From positions 62,001 through 126,000 of the forward strand of contig JACKLJ010000002.1 in NCBI GenBank assembly GCA_024235955.1: a stretch of DNA of 64,000 nt, in the 5' to 3' direction. Every line of letters begins with the position of its first letter. Position 1 is the stretch's first letter. Positions 36,423 to 47,124 of the stretch are shown piece by piece. The position numbers and the translations under genes are program-made. The stretch is from Burkholderiaceae bacterium (lineage in GTDB: Bacteria; Pseudomonadota; Gammaproteobacteria; Burkholderiales; Burkholderiaceae_C). Below the pieces are notes generated by a model. The model worked only from the letters and a program-made list of their open reading frames with translations. It was not told where the DNA came from and ran no database searches.

Positions 36423-36463
36423 GGACAGGCTGACGCCACCAGAAAAGGCACCGAGGGATCGGC

Positions 36464-36657
36464 TCATTTTTTCTGACGCCGCTCCCGCGCGCGACGCTGC
36501 TGGCGCGTTTCCTGCGCCAGGCGCTGGGCGCGTTCCTTCTCTTCGCGCTTCTGGCCCCAGCGGCGCGACAGCCGGCGGCCCAGCCAGAAGCTGGCCAGGC
36601 CGGTGGCCACGCCGATGAACAGGGCCACCGCCGTGAAGTCGCCTCCGAACAGGCCCA

Positions 36658-36658
<1 letters not shown>
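36464..36658 (-). CDS. Small membrane protein coupled to parC
   Basis: 64 aa: MGLFGGDFTAVALFIGVATG begins a single membrane helix (about residues 8-28) followed by a very basic coiled tail (REEKERAQRLAQETRQQRRA). I do not recognise it. The ATG overlaps the parC stop (TGATG), so translation is probably coupled. A role near the membrane or nucleoid is only a guess. Confidence 0.65.
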
Positions 36659-39063
<2,405 letters not shown>

Positions 39064-39074
39064 GCGTTCAGTGA

Positions 39075-39144
39075 AATACTACAAGATTGATAGCTGCCTG
39101 CGCCCGCTGTTCCTGGGGCGAAGGGCGATTTGGCTTGAAATTTT
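39075..39144 (-). repeat. Repeat A, copy 13
   Basis: CTACAAGATTGATAGCTGCC... GCGCCCGC core with GGGCGATTTGGCTTGAAATTTT edge. It starts 12 bp upstream of the parC ATG and so forms its leader or promoter. Confidence 0.9.
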
Positions 39145-39193
39145 GGGGCGCCGCGGGCAGCAGCCGGATGCGGGCGACCCGATGCCGGGTGGC

Positions 39194-40204
39194 TCAAGGG
39201 CTGGCGGGCTGCACGCCCTCGCCAGCCTCCGGCGCACCGCGCCAGGTTACCGGCGTCAGCACCGGCTCCGTGCCCGGCTGGGCCGGCTCGGCCCGGGTGG
39301 CGGGCAACGCGGGGCTGGCCGGCGTGGCGCGCGCGTCTCCGCCGCCCTTGCCAAGCACCACGCGCACGCGCCCTTCCACCTGGCCGGCGGCGCGCGCCAC
39401 GGGCTGCGCCGTGCCGGCCGACGGCTTGAACAGGCCGTAGAGGCCCAGCACGTTCTTCACGTAGCCCTGGGTCTCGCGGAAGTTGGGCACCTTGTTGCCG
39501 GCCCGCTGCACCGCGCCTTCGCCGGCGTTGTAGGCGGCCACGGCGAGGTCGAGCTGGCCCTTGAAGAGCTTGAGGAGGTAGGCCAGATGCCGCGCGCCGG
39601 CCTCGATGTTGGTGCGCGGATCGGTCAGCTTCTCTTCCACGCTCTGGGCGGGGATGGCGCGGCCCTTGCGGTCCTTGCGGCCGGGGGCGTCGGCCACCAC
39701 GCCGTAGAGCCCGGCGGTGGTGGGCATCAGCTGCATCAGGCCGACGGCGCCCTTGGGCGAGACGGCGGTGGCGTCAAAACCGGATTCGGTGGCGATCACC
39801 GCCTTCAGCAGCGCGTAGTCCACGCCGTGCTTGCTGGCGGCGCTGCGCATGTGCTTTTGTACCGCCTGGTAGCTCTTCCACTGGTCCATGTCGGCAAAGC
39901 GCTTGGGCATGGCAAAGCCCGGCTGCTCGCCCAGCGGCTGCGCCGCGCCCTTGGCGTTCAGCGAGGCCAGGCCGTCCTTGACCAGGTTGAGCTTGTCGAA
40001 ATCGGCGCCCTTGAAGAACAGCTGGTAGCGGTCGTCGAGCTTCTCGGGGGCGAAGTGGCTCACGCCCTGCTCGTCCACGTAGGCCCACAGGTCGGCGTGG
40101 GCGGGCAGGTGCAGCGCGGCCAGCAGCAGCGCGCCGGCCAGCGGCCCCAGGCGGCGCGCGCCGGGCGGGCGCGCGGTGCGGAGTGAAGAAGGAAACCTGT
40201 GCAT
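39194..40204 (-). CDS. Lytic transglycosylase with DUF4124-like N-terminus
   Basis: 336 aa. Signal peptide ending LPAHA, a DUF4124-like segment (LWAYVDEQGVSHFAPEKLDD), then an SLT goose-lysozyme domain: catalytic Glu140 in AVIATESGFDATAVSPKGAVGLMQLMP and AVAAYNAGEGAVQRAGNKVPNFRETQGYV. Cleaves peptidoglycan glycan strands. ATG 40204 is preceded by GAAGAAGGAAACCTG, and begins 8 nt after the parE stop, so the two are one transcript. Confidence 0.92.
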   Translation of the reverse strand: MHRFPSSLRTARPPGARRLGPLAGALLLAALHLPAHADLWAYVDEQGVSHFAPEKLDDRYQLFFKGADFDKLNLVKDGLASLNAKGAAQPLGEQPGFAMPKRFADMDQWKSYQAVQKHMRSAASKHGVDYALLKAVIATESGFDATAVSPKGAVGLMQLMPTTAGLYGVVADAPGRKDRKGRAIPAQSVEEKLTDPRTNIEAGARHLAYLLKLFKGQLDLAVAAYNAGEGAVQRAGNKVPNFRETQGYVKNVLGLYGLFKPSAGTAQPVARAAGQVEGRVRVVLGKGGGDARATPASPALPATRAEPAQPGTEPVLTPVTWRGAPEAGEGVQPASP

Positions 40205-40212
40205 CGTCGGCT

Positions 40213-42219
40213 TCAAATGTCGATTTCCACGGCGTCGCCGTGCAATTCCATGAGCTCGCGCCGCGCGGCGGCTTCGCCCTTGCCCATGAGCTTGGTCATC
40301 TCGGCTGCCGTCTGCACGAAGTCCAGCGACCCCAGCCGCACCGGCAGCAGGCGCCGGGTATCGGGATTGAGCGTGGTGTCCCACAACTGCTCGGCGCTCA
40401 TCTCACCCAGCCCCTTGAAGCGGCTGATGGTCCATTTTCCTTCAGAAACGCCATCCTTGCGCAGTTTGTCGAGGATGGCGGTCAGCTCGCCCTCGTCCAG
40501 CGCGTAGAGCTTGGCGGCCGGCTTCTTGCCGCGCGCCGGGGCGTCCACCCGGAACAGCGGCGGGCGCGCCACGAACACGTGGCCGGCGTCGATGAGCCGC
40601 GGGAAATGGCGGAAGAACAGGGTGAGCAGCAGCACCTGGATGTGCGAGCCGTCCACGTCCGCGTCCGAAAGTATGCAGATCTTGCCGTAGCGCAGGCCGG
40701 ACAGATCGGCCTCGTCGGCGGGCCCGTGCGGGTCGACGCCGATGGCCACGGCGATGTCGTGCACCTCGTTGTTCTTGAACAGCAGGTCGCGCTCGACCTC
40801 CCAGGTGTTGAGCACCTTGCCGCGCAGGGGCAGGATGGCCTGGGTTTCCTTGTCGCGGCCCATCTTGGCGCTGCCGCCGGCGGAATCGCCCTCGACCAGG
40901 AACACCTCGTTCAGCGTGAGGTCGCGGCTTTCGCAATCGGTGAGCTTGCCGGGCAGCACGGCCACGCCGCTGCCCTTGCGCTTTTCCACCTTCTGGCCGG
41001 CGCGCTGGCGCGTCTGCGCGGCCTTGATGGCCAGCTCGGCCAGCTTCTTGCCGTAGTCCACGTGGGCGTTGAGCCACAGCTCCAGCGCCGGGCGCACGTA
41101 GCCGGACACCAGGCGCAGCGCGTCGCGGCTGTTCAGGCGCTCCTTGATCTGGCCCTGGAACTGCGGGTCCAGCACCTTGGCGCTCAGCACGTAGCTGGCG
41201 CGGGCGAACACGTCTTCCGGCATCAGCTTGACGCCCTTGGGCAGCAGTGCGTGCAGGTCGATGAAGCTCTTGACGGCCTGGAACAGCCCTTCGCGCAGGC
41301 CGCTGTCGTGCGTGCCGCCGGCGCTGGTGGGGATCAGGTTGACGTAGCTCTCGCGCACCGGGGCGCCGTCTTCGGTGAAGGCCACGGCCCACTGGGCGCC
41401 CTCGCCTTCGGCGAAGGTGTCGGCGTCTCTGCCGGCGTAACCCTCGCCTTCGAAAACCGGGATCACCGCGTCGGCGGGCAGGGTCTGTTCCAGGTAATCG
41501 CGCAGGCCGCCCTTGTACTGCCAGGTCTGGGTGTCCTTCTTTTTCTCGTCGACCAGCTGCACCGTCACACCGGGCATCAGCACGGCCTTGCTGCGCAGCA
41601 GGTGCACCAGTTCGCCCTGCGGCAGTGCGGCGGCTTCGAAATACTTGCCGTCCGGCCAGGCGCGCACGGTGGTGCCCTGGCGGCGGTCACCCTCGGCGCT
41701 GCCGTTGCTGGCGCGCACGCTGAGCGGCTCGGCCACGTCGCCGCCGGCAAAGCCGATGCGCGCCACCTGGCCGTCGCGGTAGCTGGTGACGTCCATGCGC
41801 CTGGAGAGCGCGTTGGTCACGCTGACGCCCACGCCGTGCAGGCCGCCTGAGAAGCTGTAGGCGCCGCCCGAGCCCTTGTCGAACTTGCCGCCGGCGTGCA
41901 GGCGGGTGAACACCAGTTCCACCACCGGCGCCTTCTCTTCCGGGTGCAGGCCGAACGGGATGCCGCGGCCGTCGTCCTCCACGCTGACGGAGCCGTCGCC
42001 GTGCAGGGTGACCTTGATCTTCTTGCCGAAGCCGGCCAGCGCCTCGTCCGCGGCGTTGTCGATCACCTCCTGGATGATGTGCAGCGGGTTGTCGGTGCGC
42101 GTGTACATGCCCGGCCGCTGCTTGACGGGCTCCAGGCCCTTGAGCACGCGGATCGAGCCTTCGCCATAGCTGTTCTGGCCGGCGCCCCCTGCGGGGGATT
42201 GATTCTCTGAGGTGGGCAT
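40213..42219 (-). CDS. parE: DNA topoisomerase IV subunit B
   Basis: 668 aa. ATPase partner of ParC. GHKL ATPase motifs RPGMYTRTDNPLHIIQEVIDNAADEA, VEDDGRGIPFGLHPEEK and GGLHGVGVSVTNALS, and the Toprim EGDSAGGSAKMGRDKETQAILPLRGKVLN with DADVDG. Length and lack of the GyrB insert fit ParE. ATG 42219 follows AAGGGTT. First gene of parE-transglycosylase, then parC beyond a repeat. Confidence 0.95.
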   Translation of the reverse strand: MPTSENQSPAGGAGQNSYGEGSIRVLKGLEPVKQRPGMYTRTDNPLHIIQEVIDNAADEALAGFGKKIKVTLHGDGSVSVEDDGRGIPFGLHPEEKAPVVELVFTRLHAGGKFDKGSGGAYSFSGGLHGVGVSVTNALSRRMDVTSYRDGQVARIGFAGGDVAEPLSVRASNGSAEGDRRQGTTVRAWPDGKYFEAAALPQGELVHLLRSKAVLMPGVTVQLVDEKKKDTQTWQYKGGLRDYLEQTLPADAVIPVFEGEGYAGRDADTFAEGEGAQWAVAFTEDGAPVRESYVNLIPTSAGGTHDSGLREGLFQAVKSFIDLHALLPKGVKLMPEDVFARASYVLSAKVLDPQFQGQIKERLNSRDALRLVSGYVRPALELWLNAHVDYGKKLAELAIKAAQTRQRAGQKVEKRKGSGVAVLPGKLTDCESRDLTLNEVFLVEGDSAGGSAKMGRDKETQAILPLRGKVLNTWEVERDLLFKNNEVHDIAVAIGVDPHGPADEADLSGLRYGKICILSDADVDGSHIQVLLLTLFFRHFPRLIDAGHVFVARPPLFRVDAPARGKKPAAKLYALDEGELTAILDKLRKDGVSEGKWTISRFKGLGEMSAEQLWDTTLNPDTRRLLPVRLGSLDFVQTAAEMTKLMGKGEAAARRELMELHGDAVEIDI

Positions 42220-42330
42220 AACCCTTGATTCTAGCGCGCGGAGCGCCCAAAAACTGGATGAATTCACAGCCGCAGAGTCAGATCACTGCCACCCGCATCG
42301 CCTGGCATCCTCAGTCGATCTTCAGAAAGA

Positions 42331-42382
42331 AAATGGCCTCCAGACCAAATCCGGCGGGCGCAACCAGCTATGATTATCGAAG
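42331..42382 (+). repeat. Repeat A, copy 14
   Basis: AATGGCCTCCAGACC half and GGCGGGCGCAACCAGCTATGAT core. The ATG in AGCTATGAT is the probable start codon of the next gene. Confidence 0.85.
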
Positions 42383-42984
42383 TGACTTCCGCCTCTTCCT
42401 CGACCCACCAGAACACCCCGCCCTCGCCCTGGGTATGCCGCTGGGCGGCGCTGATCGCCCCCGGCGCCAGCGTGCTCGACGTGGCCTGCGGTTCGGGCCG
42501 CCACCTGCGCTGGCTGGCCGGTCAGGGCTTTGCCGTGACGGGCGTGGACCGCGACGCCGGGGCGCTGGCCGGCGTGGCCGGCGTGGGCACCACGCTGCAG
42601 GCGGACATCGAGAACGGGCCCTGGCCCCTGGCCGGCCGCAGCTTCGGCGCCGTGGTCGTCACCAACTACCTGTGGCGGCCGCTGCTGCCCACGCTGCTGG
42701 CCAGCGTGGCGCCCGGCGGTGTGCTGATCTACGAAACCTTCGCCGCCGGCAACGAGACCGTGGGCAAGCCCTCGCGCCCGGATTTCCTGCTGCGCCCCGG
42801 CGAGCTGCTGCAGGCCTGCGCAGCCCCTGGCTGGCGCGTGGTGGCCTATGAAGACGGCTTCCTGCCCGCGCCCGCGCGCTTCGTGCAGCGCATCGCCGCC
42901 GTGCGCAGCGGAAGCGGCGCCGATGCAGCGCCGGGCGAACTCCCGCCGCGCCACCCGCTCCAGCAGCCGCAATTATTAGAATGA
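42370..42984 (+). CDS. Class I SAM-dependent methyltransferase
   Basis: 204 aa. Rossmann-fold methyltransferase with SAM motif VLDVACGSGRHLRWLAGQG, acidic GVDRDAGALA and motif IV-like FGAVVVTNYLWRPLLPTLL. Resembles TehB/UbiE-type small-molecule methyltransferases; substrate unknown. The ATG at 42370 lies inside repeat A copy 14; an in-frame GTG at 42382 is an alternative. Divergent from parE, same direction as dapA. Confidence 0.85.
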   Translation: MIIEVTSASSSTHQNTPPSPWVCRWAALIAPGASVLDVACGSGRHLRWLAGQGFAVTGVDRDAGALAGVAGVGTTLQADIENGPWPLAGRSFGAVVVTNYLWRPLLPTLLASVAPGGVLIYETFAAGNETVGKPSRPDFLLRPGELLQACAAPGWRVVAYEDGFLPAPARFVQRIAAVRSGSGADAAPGELPPRHPLQQPQLLE

Positions 42985-43045
42985 GGGTTTGCGCACGGCC
43001 CGCGCGCCGTGGCGCCTTGGACGCCTTTTCGAGAACAGGTACCTC

Positions 43046-43930
43046 ATGACACCGATCACCGGCAGCATCGTGGCGCTGGTCACCCCCATGCACGAAGACG
43101 GCAGCGTCGACTACCCGACGCTGCGCAAGCTCATCGACTGGCACATCCAGGAGGGCACCGACTGCATCGGTGTGGTCGGCACCACCGGCGAATCGCCCAC
43201 GGTGGATGTCGAGGAACACCAGGAGATCATCCGCGTCTCGGTGGAGCAGGCCAAGGGCCGGGTGCCCATCATGGCCGGCTGCGGCGCCAACTCCACCGCC
43301 GAGGCCATCGAGCTGGCGCGTTACGCCAAGAAGGTGGGCGCCGATTGCCAGCTGCAGGTGGTGCCCTACTACAACAAGCCCACGCAGGAAGGCCAGTACC
43401 GCCACTTCAAGGCCATCGCCGAGGCGGTGGACGACCTGCCGATGGTGCTCTACAACGTGCCCGGCCGCACCGTCGGCGACATGCTGCACGACACCGTGCT
43501 GCGCCTGGCGCAGGTGCCGGGCATCGTCGGCATCAAGGAAGCCACCGGCAACATCGAGCGCGCGCAGTGGCTGATCCGCGACGTGCCCAAGGGCTTCGCC
43601 GTGTATTCCGGCGACGACCCCACCGCCGTGGCGCTGATGCTCTGCGGCGGCCAGGGCAACATCAGCGTCACCGCCAATGTGGCGCCGCGCCTGATGCACG
43701 AGCTGTGCATGGCGGCCGTGGCCGGCCAGCGCGACAAGGCCATGGAAATCCAGTTCAAGCTGATGCCGGTGCACAAGCACCTGTTCGTGGAAGCCAACCC
43801 GATCCCGGTCAAGTGGGCCATGGCCCGCATGGGCCTGTGCGGCGGCACCATGCGCCTGCCCATGACGCCCCTGGCCCAGGCCAACGAAGCGGTGGTCGAG
43901 CAAGCCCTCAAGGCTGCCGGCTTGCTATAA
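43046..43930 (+). CDS. dapA: 4-hydroxy-tetrahydrodipicolinate synthase
   Basis: 294 aa. Condenses pyruvate with aspartate semialdehyde in lysine and meso-diaminopimelate synthesis. TIM barrel with CIGVVGTTGESPTV, the Tyr of VLYNVPGRT and Schiff-base Lys164 in GIKEATGN. ATG 43046 gives the standard start MTPITGSIVALVTPM. Its stop TAA lies in the edge of repeat A copy 15. bamC follows, as in many beta- and gammaproteobacteria. Confidence 0.97.
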   Translation: MTPITGSIVALVTPMHEDGSVDYPTLRKLIDWHIQEGTDCIGVVGTTGESPTVDVEEHQEIIRVSVEQAKGRVPIMAGCGANSTAEAIELARYAKKVGADCQLQVVPYYNKPTQEGQYRHFKAIAEAVDDLPMVLYNVPGRTVGDMLHDTVLRLAQVPGIVGIKEATGNIERAQWLIRDVPKGFAVYSGDDPTAVALMLCGGQGNISVTANVAPRLMHELCMAAVAGQRDKAMEIQFKLMPVHKHLFVEANPIPVKWAMARMGLCGGTMRLPMTPLAQANEAVVEQALKAAGLL

Positions 43931-43989
43931 ACAAACTAGCTTCCTGCGCCCGCCACTCAAGGGCAAAAGCCCGATTTGACTCAAGGAAT
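43927..43989 (-). repeat. Repeat A, copy 15
   Basis: CTATAAACAAACTAGCTTCC then GCGCCCGCC core, GGGCAAAAGCCC hairpin, GATTTGACTCAA edge. Fills the gap between dapA and bamC and supplies the dapA stop. Confidence 0.88.
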
Positions 43990-43996
43990 AGCCAAC

Positions 43997-45115
43997 GTGA
44001 AATCCGCCCGACGTCCCTGCCTCTCCCTGCTGGGCGCCGCCCTGCTGCTGGCCCTTGGCGCCTGCTCCATGCTGGAGCCGGACAAGATCGATTACCGCAG
44101 CTCGGGCCGCGGCGTGTCGCTCGAAGTCCCGCCCGACCTCACGCAGCTGCCCGGCCAGTCGCGCTACGTGGTGCCCACCACCGGTGTGAGCGCCACCGAC
44201 TACGCCGCCGGCCAGGCCGCCGCGCAGGCCGCCACCTCGACCGGCACCACCGCCACCAACCAGATCGCCGACGTGCGCTACGAGCACGCGGGCGACGAGC
44301 GCTGGCTCAGCGTCGACCGCCCGGCCGACAAGCTCTGGGGACCGGTGCGCGACTTCTGGCTGGACAACGGCTTCCTGATGGCCGTCGACCAGCCCACCGT
44401 CGGCATCATGGAAACCGACTGGGCCGAGAACCGCGCCAAAATCCCGCAGGACTTCATCCGCTCCACCATCGGCAAGGTGTTCGACAGCCTCTACTCCACC
44501 GGCCAGCGCGACCAGTTCCGCACGCGCCTGGAGCGCAACGCCAAGGGCGGCACCAACATCTACATCACCCACAAGGGGATGGAAGAGGTCTACACCAACA
44601 ACCGCAAGGATTCCACCATCTGGCAGCCGCGCCCGCGCGACCCCGAGCTGGAGGCCGAGTTCCTGCGCCGCCTGATGGTCAAGCTGGGCATCTCGCAGGA
44701 GCAGGCCAAGGCGCAGGTTGCCCAGGCCGAGCAGAACCAGGCACGCCCCGCGGCGGCCCGCGTGGTGCAGCTGGCTGGCCAGTCGGCCGTGCAGATCGAC
44801 GACGACTTCGACCGCGCCTGGCGCCGGGTGGGCCTGGCGCTCGACCGCACCGGCTTCTCGGTGGAAGACCGCAACCGCACGCAGGGCACGTACTTCGTGC
44901 GCTACGTCGATCCCACGCTGCAGAAGAAGGAACCCGGCTTCTTCGGCAAGCTGTTCGGGCGCGGCACGCCGCAGCTGCCCACCTCGCGCTACCAGGTCAA
45001 GGTGAGCACGCAGGGCCAGACCAGCACCGTCACCGTGCTCGACGGCAACGGCAACCCCACGGCCGACGCCGATGCGCAGCGCATCGTCAAGGTGCTGGCC
45101 GACGAGCTGAAGTAA
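43997..45115 (+). CDS. bamC: Outer membrane assembly lipoprotein BamC
   Basis: 372 aa. Lipoprotein signal ending LALGACS. Contains the unstructured DKIDYRSSGRGVSLEVPPDLTQL segment that binds BamD, then two helix-grip domains (residues about 95-215 and about 255-370), the BamC/NlpB arrangement. Part of the BAM complex that inserts beta-barrels. GTG 43997 follows AAGGAA; a TTG upstream would start inside repeat A. Confidence 0.9.
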   Translation: MKSARRPCLSLLGAALLLALGACSMLEPDKIDYRSSGRGVSLEVPPDLTQLPGQSRYVVPTTGVSATDYAAGQAAAQAATSTGTTATNQIADVRYEHAGDERWLSVDRPADKLWGPVRDFWLDNGFLMAVDQPTVGIMETDWAENRAKIPQDFIRSTIGKVFDSLYSTGQRDQFRTRLERNAKGGTNIYITHKGMEEVYTNNRKDSTIWQPRPRDPELEAEFLRRLMVKLGISQEQAKAQVAQAEQNQARPAAARVVQLAGQSAVQIDDDFDRAWRRVGLALDRTGFSVEDRNRTQGTYFVRYVDPTLQKKEPGFFGKLFGRGTPQLPTSRYQVKVSTQGQTSTVTVLDGNGNPTADADAQRIVKVLADELK

Positions 45116-45136
45116 GGCCGGCGCGCGGCATCCCGC

Positions 45137-45913
45137 ATGCTGCGTTTCTGCTCGCTGGCCAGCGGCAGCTCCGGCAACGCCACCCTCGTCGAGGCATCGA
45201 GCGGCACCACGCGCACGCGGGTGCTGATCGATGCCGGACTCGGCCTGCGCGAACTCGGCCGGCGCCTGGCGCGCATCGGCGTGGCGGTGGCCGAGCTGGA
45301 CGCGCTGTTCATCACCCACGAGCACAGCGACCACATCGGCTGCGCCCCTGAGCTGGCGGCGCGGCACGGCATCCCCCTCTGGGCCAGCCTGGGTACTCTG
45401 CGCGCCGCCGAAGGGCGGCTGGACCCGGCCACGGCGCGTACGGCACGCGATGGTGAAGCCGTGGCGGTGGGCGACCTGCAACTGCTGCCCTTCACCGTGC
45501 CGCACGACGCCCGCGAGCCGCTGCAGCTGCGCTGCACCGATGGTGAGCGCGACCTGGGCGTGCTGACCGACCTGGGTCACGTCACGCCCTACGTACTGTC
45601 GCGGCTGGCCGGTTGCGACGCGCTGCTGCTGGAGTGCAACCACGACCCGGACCTGCTGGCGGGCTCAGCCTACCCCTTGTTCCTGCGCCGGCGCATCGGC
45701 GGCCAACACGGGCACCTGAACAACGCCCAGGCGGCGCAGGCTCTGGCGCAACTCGCCCATGCGGCGCTGCACACCGTGCTGGCCGCGCACCTGAGCGAGC
45801 GCAACAACCGGCCTGAACTGGCCCAGGCCGCGCTGGCGGGCGCGCTGGGCTGCCGCCCGGACGACGTGCGGGTGGCCACGCCGCTCGGCGCGGCCGACTG
45901 GCTGGACGTCTGA
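45137..45913 (+). CDS. MBL-fold metallohydrolase, YycJ/WalJ-like
   Basis: 258 aa. Metallo-beta-lactamase fold with ITHEHSDHIG, GVLTDLGHVT and LLECNHDPDLL; begins RFCSLASGSSGNATLVE like the YycJ/WalJ group, thought to act as a nuclease or phosphodiesterase. The substrate is unproven. 21 bp after bamC and likely cotranscribed. A strong shared hairpin follows. Confidence 0.88.
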   Translation: MLRFCSLASGSSGNATLVEASSGTTRTRVLIDAGLGLRELGRRLARIGVAVAELDALFITHEHSDHIGCAPELAARHGIPLWASLGTLRAAEGRLDPATARTARDGEAVAVGDLQLLPFTVPHDAREPLQLRCTDGERDLGVLTDLGHVTPYVLSRLAGCDALLLECNHDPDLLAGSAYPLFLRRRIGGQHGHLNNAQAAQALAQLAHAALHTVLAAHLSERNNRPELAQAALAGALGCRPDDVRVATPLGAADWLDV

Positions 45914-45975
45914 TCCAACAACCGTGCGCCAGCCGGGGCATCCGGCGGACAGGCCCACGACAGCCTGAAAACGAC

Positions 45976-45997
45976 AAAGCCGCCCGAAGGCGGCTTT
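45976..45997. terminator. Bidirectional terminator
   Basis: Perfect 9-bp stem AAAGCCGCC/GGCGGCTTT with CGAA tetraloop. It lies between the convergent MBL gene and the Ala-rich lipoprotein gene and can serve both strands. Confidence 0.88.
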
Positions 45998-46027
45998 GAA
46001 CCTGAGTCGCGCTGACGCGCGAACGGC

Positions 46028-46396
46028 TTACTTCTTGGCAGCGTCGGCAGCGGCCTTGGCAGCGTCGGCAGCAGCGTTGGCGGCGGCGCCAGCGGCGTCG
46101 GCAGCGCTGGCAGCGGCGGAGTTGGCGGCGGCGCCAGCAGCGTCGGCGGCAGCGCCCACGGCGGCACCGGCGGCGGAGGCAGCGGCACCAGCAGCGGAGG
46201 CGGCGTCGGACACGGCAGCACCGGCAGCGTCCTTGGCGGCGTCAGCGGCGGAAGCAGCAGCGTCAGCAGCCGAGGCAGCGGCAGCGGCGGGCGCTTCAGC
46301 GGCAGGTGCCGGAGCAGGCGCCGGCTCTTCCTTCTTGCCACAAGCAGCCAGGGCAGCGGCGGCGATCAGCGCAGCCAGAACGAGCGATTTGTTCAT
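46028..46396 (-). CDS. Alanine-rich lipoprotein
   Basis: 122 aa. Signal MNKSLVLAALIAAAALAAC with a clear lipobox, then KKEEPAPAPAPAAEAPA linker and an almost pure Ala/Asp/Ser/Gly helix with seven-residue period (AASAADAAGAAANAAAD) ending in KK. It resembles an alanine-zipper lipoprotein such as OprI/Lpp in design (lipid anchor, Ala helix, C-terminal Lys), but homology cannot be claimed because of low complexity. It has its own promoter and a terminator. Confidence 0.75.
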   Translation of the reverse strand: MNKSLVLAALIAAAALAACGKKEEPAPAPAPAAEAPAAAAASAADAAASAADAAKDAAGAAVSDAASAAGAAASAAGAAVGAAADAAGAAANSAAASAADAAGAAANAAADAAKAAADAAKK

Positions 46397-46530
46397 GTCA
46401 AAAGTCCTCGAGGATGAATTGAGATTTTTCCGGAGCCATGGCGCCGAACAACGCCCTGGTTGAGAGAAATGACCACCCTTTTCACTGCTATTTTTTGCCG
46501 TGAAGCAGCCCGTTTCCTACTCAACCCGCC

Positions 46531-46536
46531 ATTATA
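46531..46536 (-). promoter_or_regulatory. -10 box upstream of the Ala-rich lipoprotein gene
   Basis: Perfect TATAAT on the minus strand; no clear -35 at 17 nt. It implies a leader of about 130 nt. Confidence 0.4.
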
Positions 46537-46596
46537 GGGAGCACCTGACAACCCGGAACAACCCTGATGTTTCGGCGCCACGCTTGATGCAATTGC

Positions 46597-47124
46597 TCAC
46601 AACCCCAGCGTGGTGGCGGGAAACGCCGTGGCGGACTTGGCCAGCCAGTCGTCGAGCAATTCCCGCAGGGCGGCGCGCCGGGCCGCATCCGCGCCAGCCA
46701 CGCCGCGGCTGTGAAACGGGTCGATGCGGTGCAGCATCCAGTGCGGCGACCAGATGGCGCTGGGCAGCTCCAGCGGATCGGCGTCCCGGCAGGCGCGGCA
46801 GTCCACCACGTGTGACCAGGTGCGCCGCCAGTTCACGAAACGCGGGTGCGCGCGCTGCAGGTCGTCGTACTGCCTGGCCAGCAGCAGCAGGTGGCGCCCT
46901 GAGCGCGCCCAGGCCTGAAGGCTTTCGATGACTGCGGGCTCGCCCAAAGGCCAGTCCAGGAAGCTCGCGTCGCTGAGCACGATCTCGCGCCAGCCCTCCT
47001 CGGCAGCAGTACGCAAGGCCTGACGCACGGCCTCGCGGAAAGCCTCGCGGCCCTCGATGCGGGCCGTGCCTGCCGCCGCGTTGCCGGCCTGCCCGACCGG
47101 TCCGCCTGCTTGTTCAGCGTCCAT
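46597..47124 (-). CDS. Conserved hypothetical protein overlapping roxA
   Basis: 175 aa, soluble, no signal. Contains EIVLSDASFLDWPLGEP, VIESLQAWARSGRHLLLLARQYDDL, HVVDCRAC and a Trp-rich WSPHWMLHRIDPF segment. The layout (a helix-strand unit with LLLLARQ and an aromatic end) resembles PLD-type or nucleotide-transfer folds only vaguely; I do not recognise it. Its start overlaps the roxA stop by 11 nt, so it is translationally coupled and perhaps functionally linked to ribosomal hydroxylation. Confidence 0.72.
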   Translation of the reverse strand: MDAEQAGGPVGQAGNAAAGTARIEGREAFREAVRQALRTAAEEGWREIVLSDASFLDWPLGEPAVIESLQAWARSGRHLLLLARQYDDLQRAHPRFVNWRRTWSHVVDCRACRDADPLELPSAIWSPHWMLHRIDPFHSRGVAGADAARRAALRELLDDWLAKSATAFPATTLGL

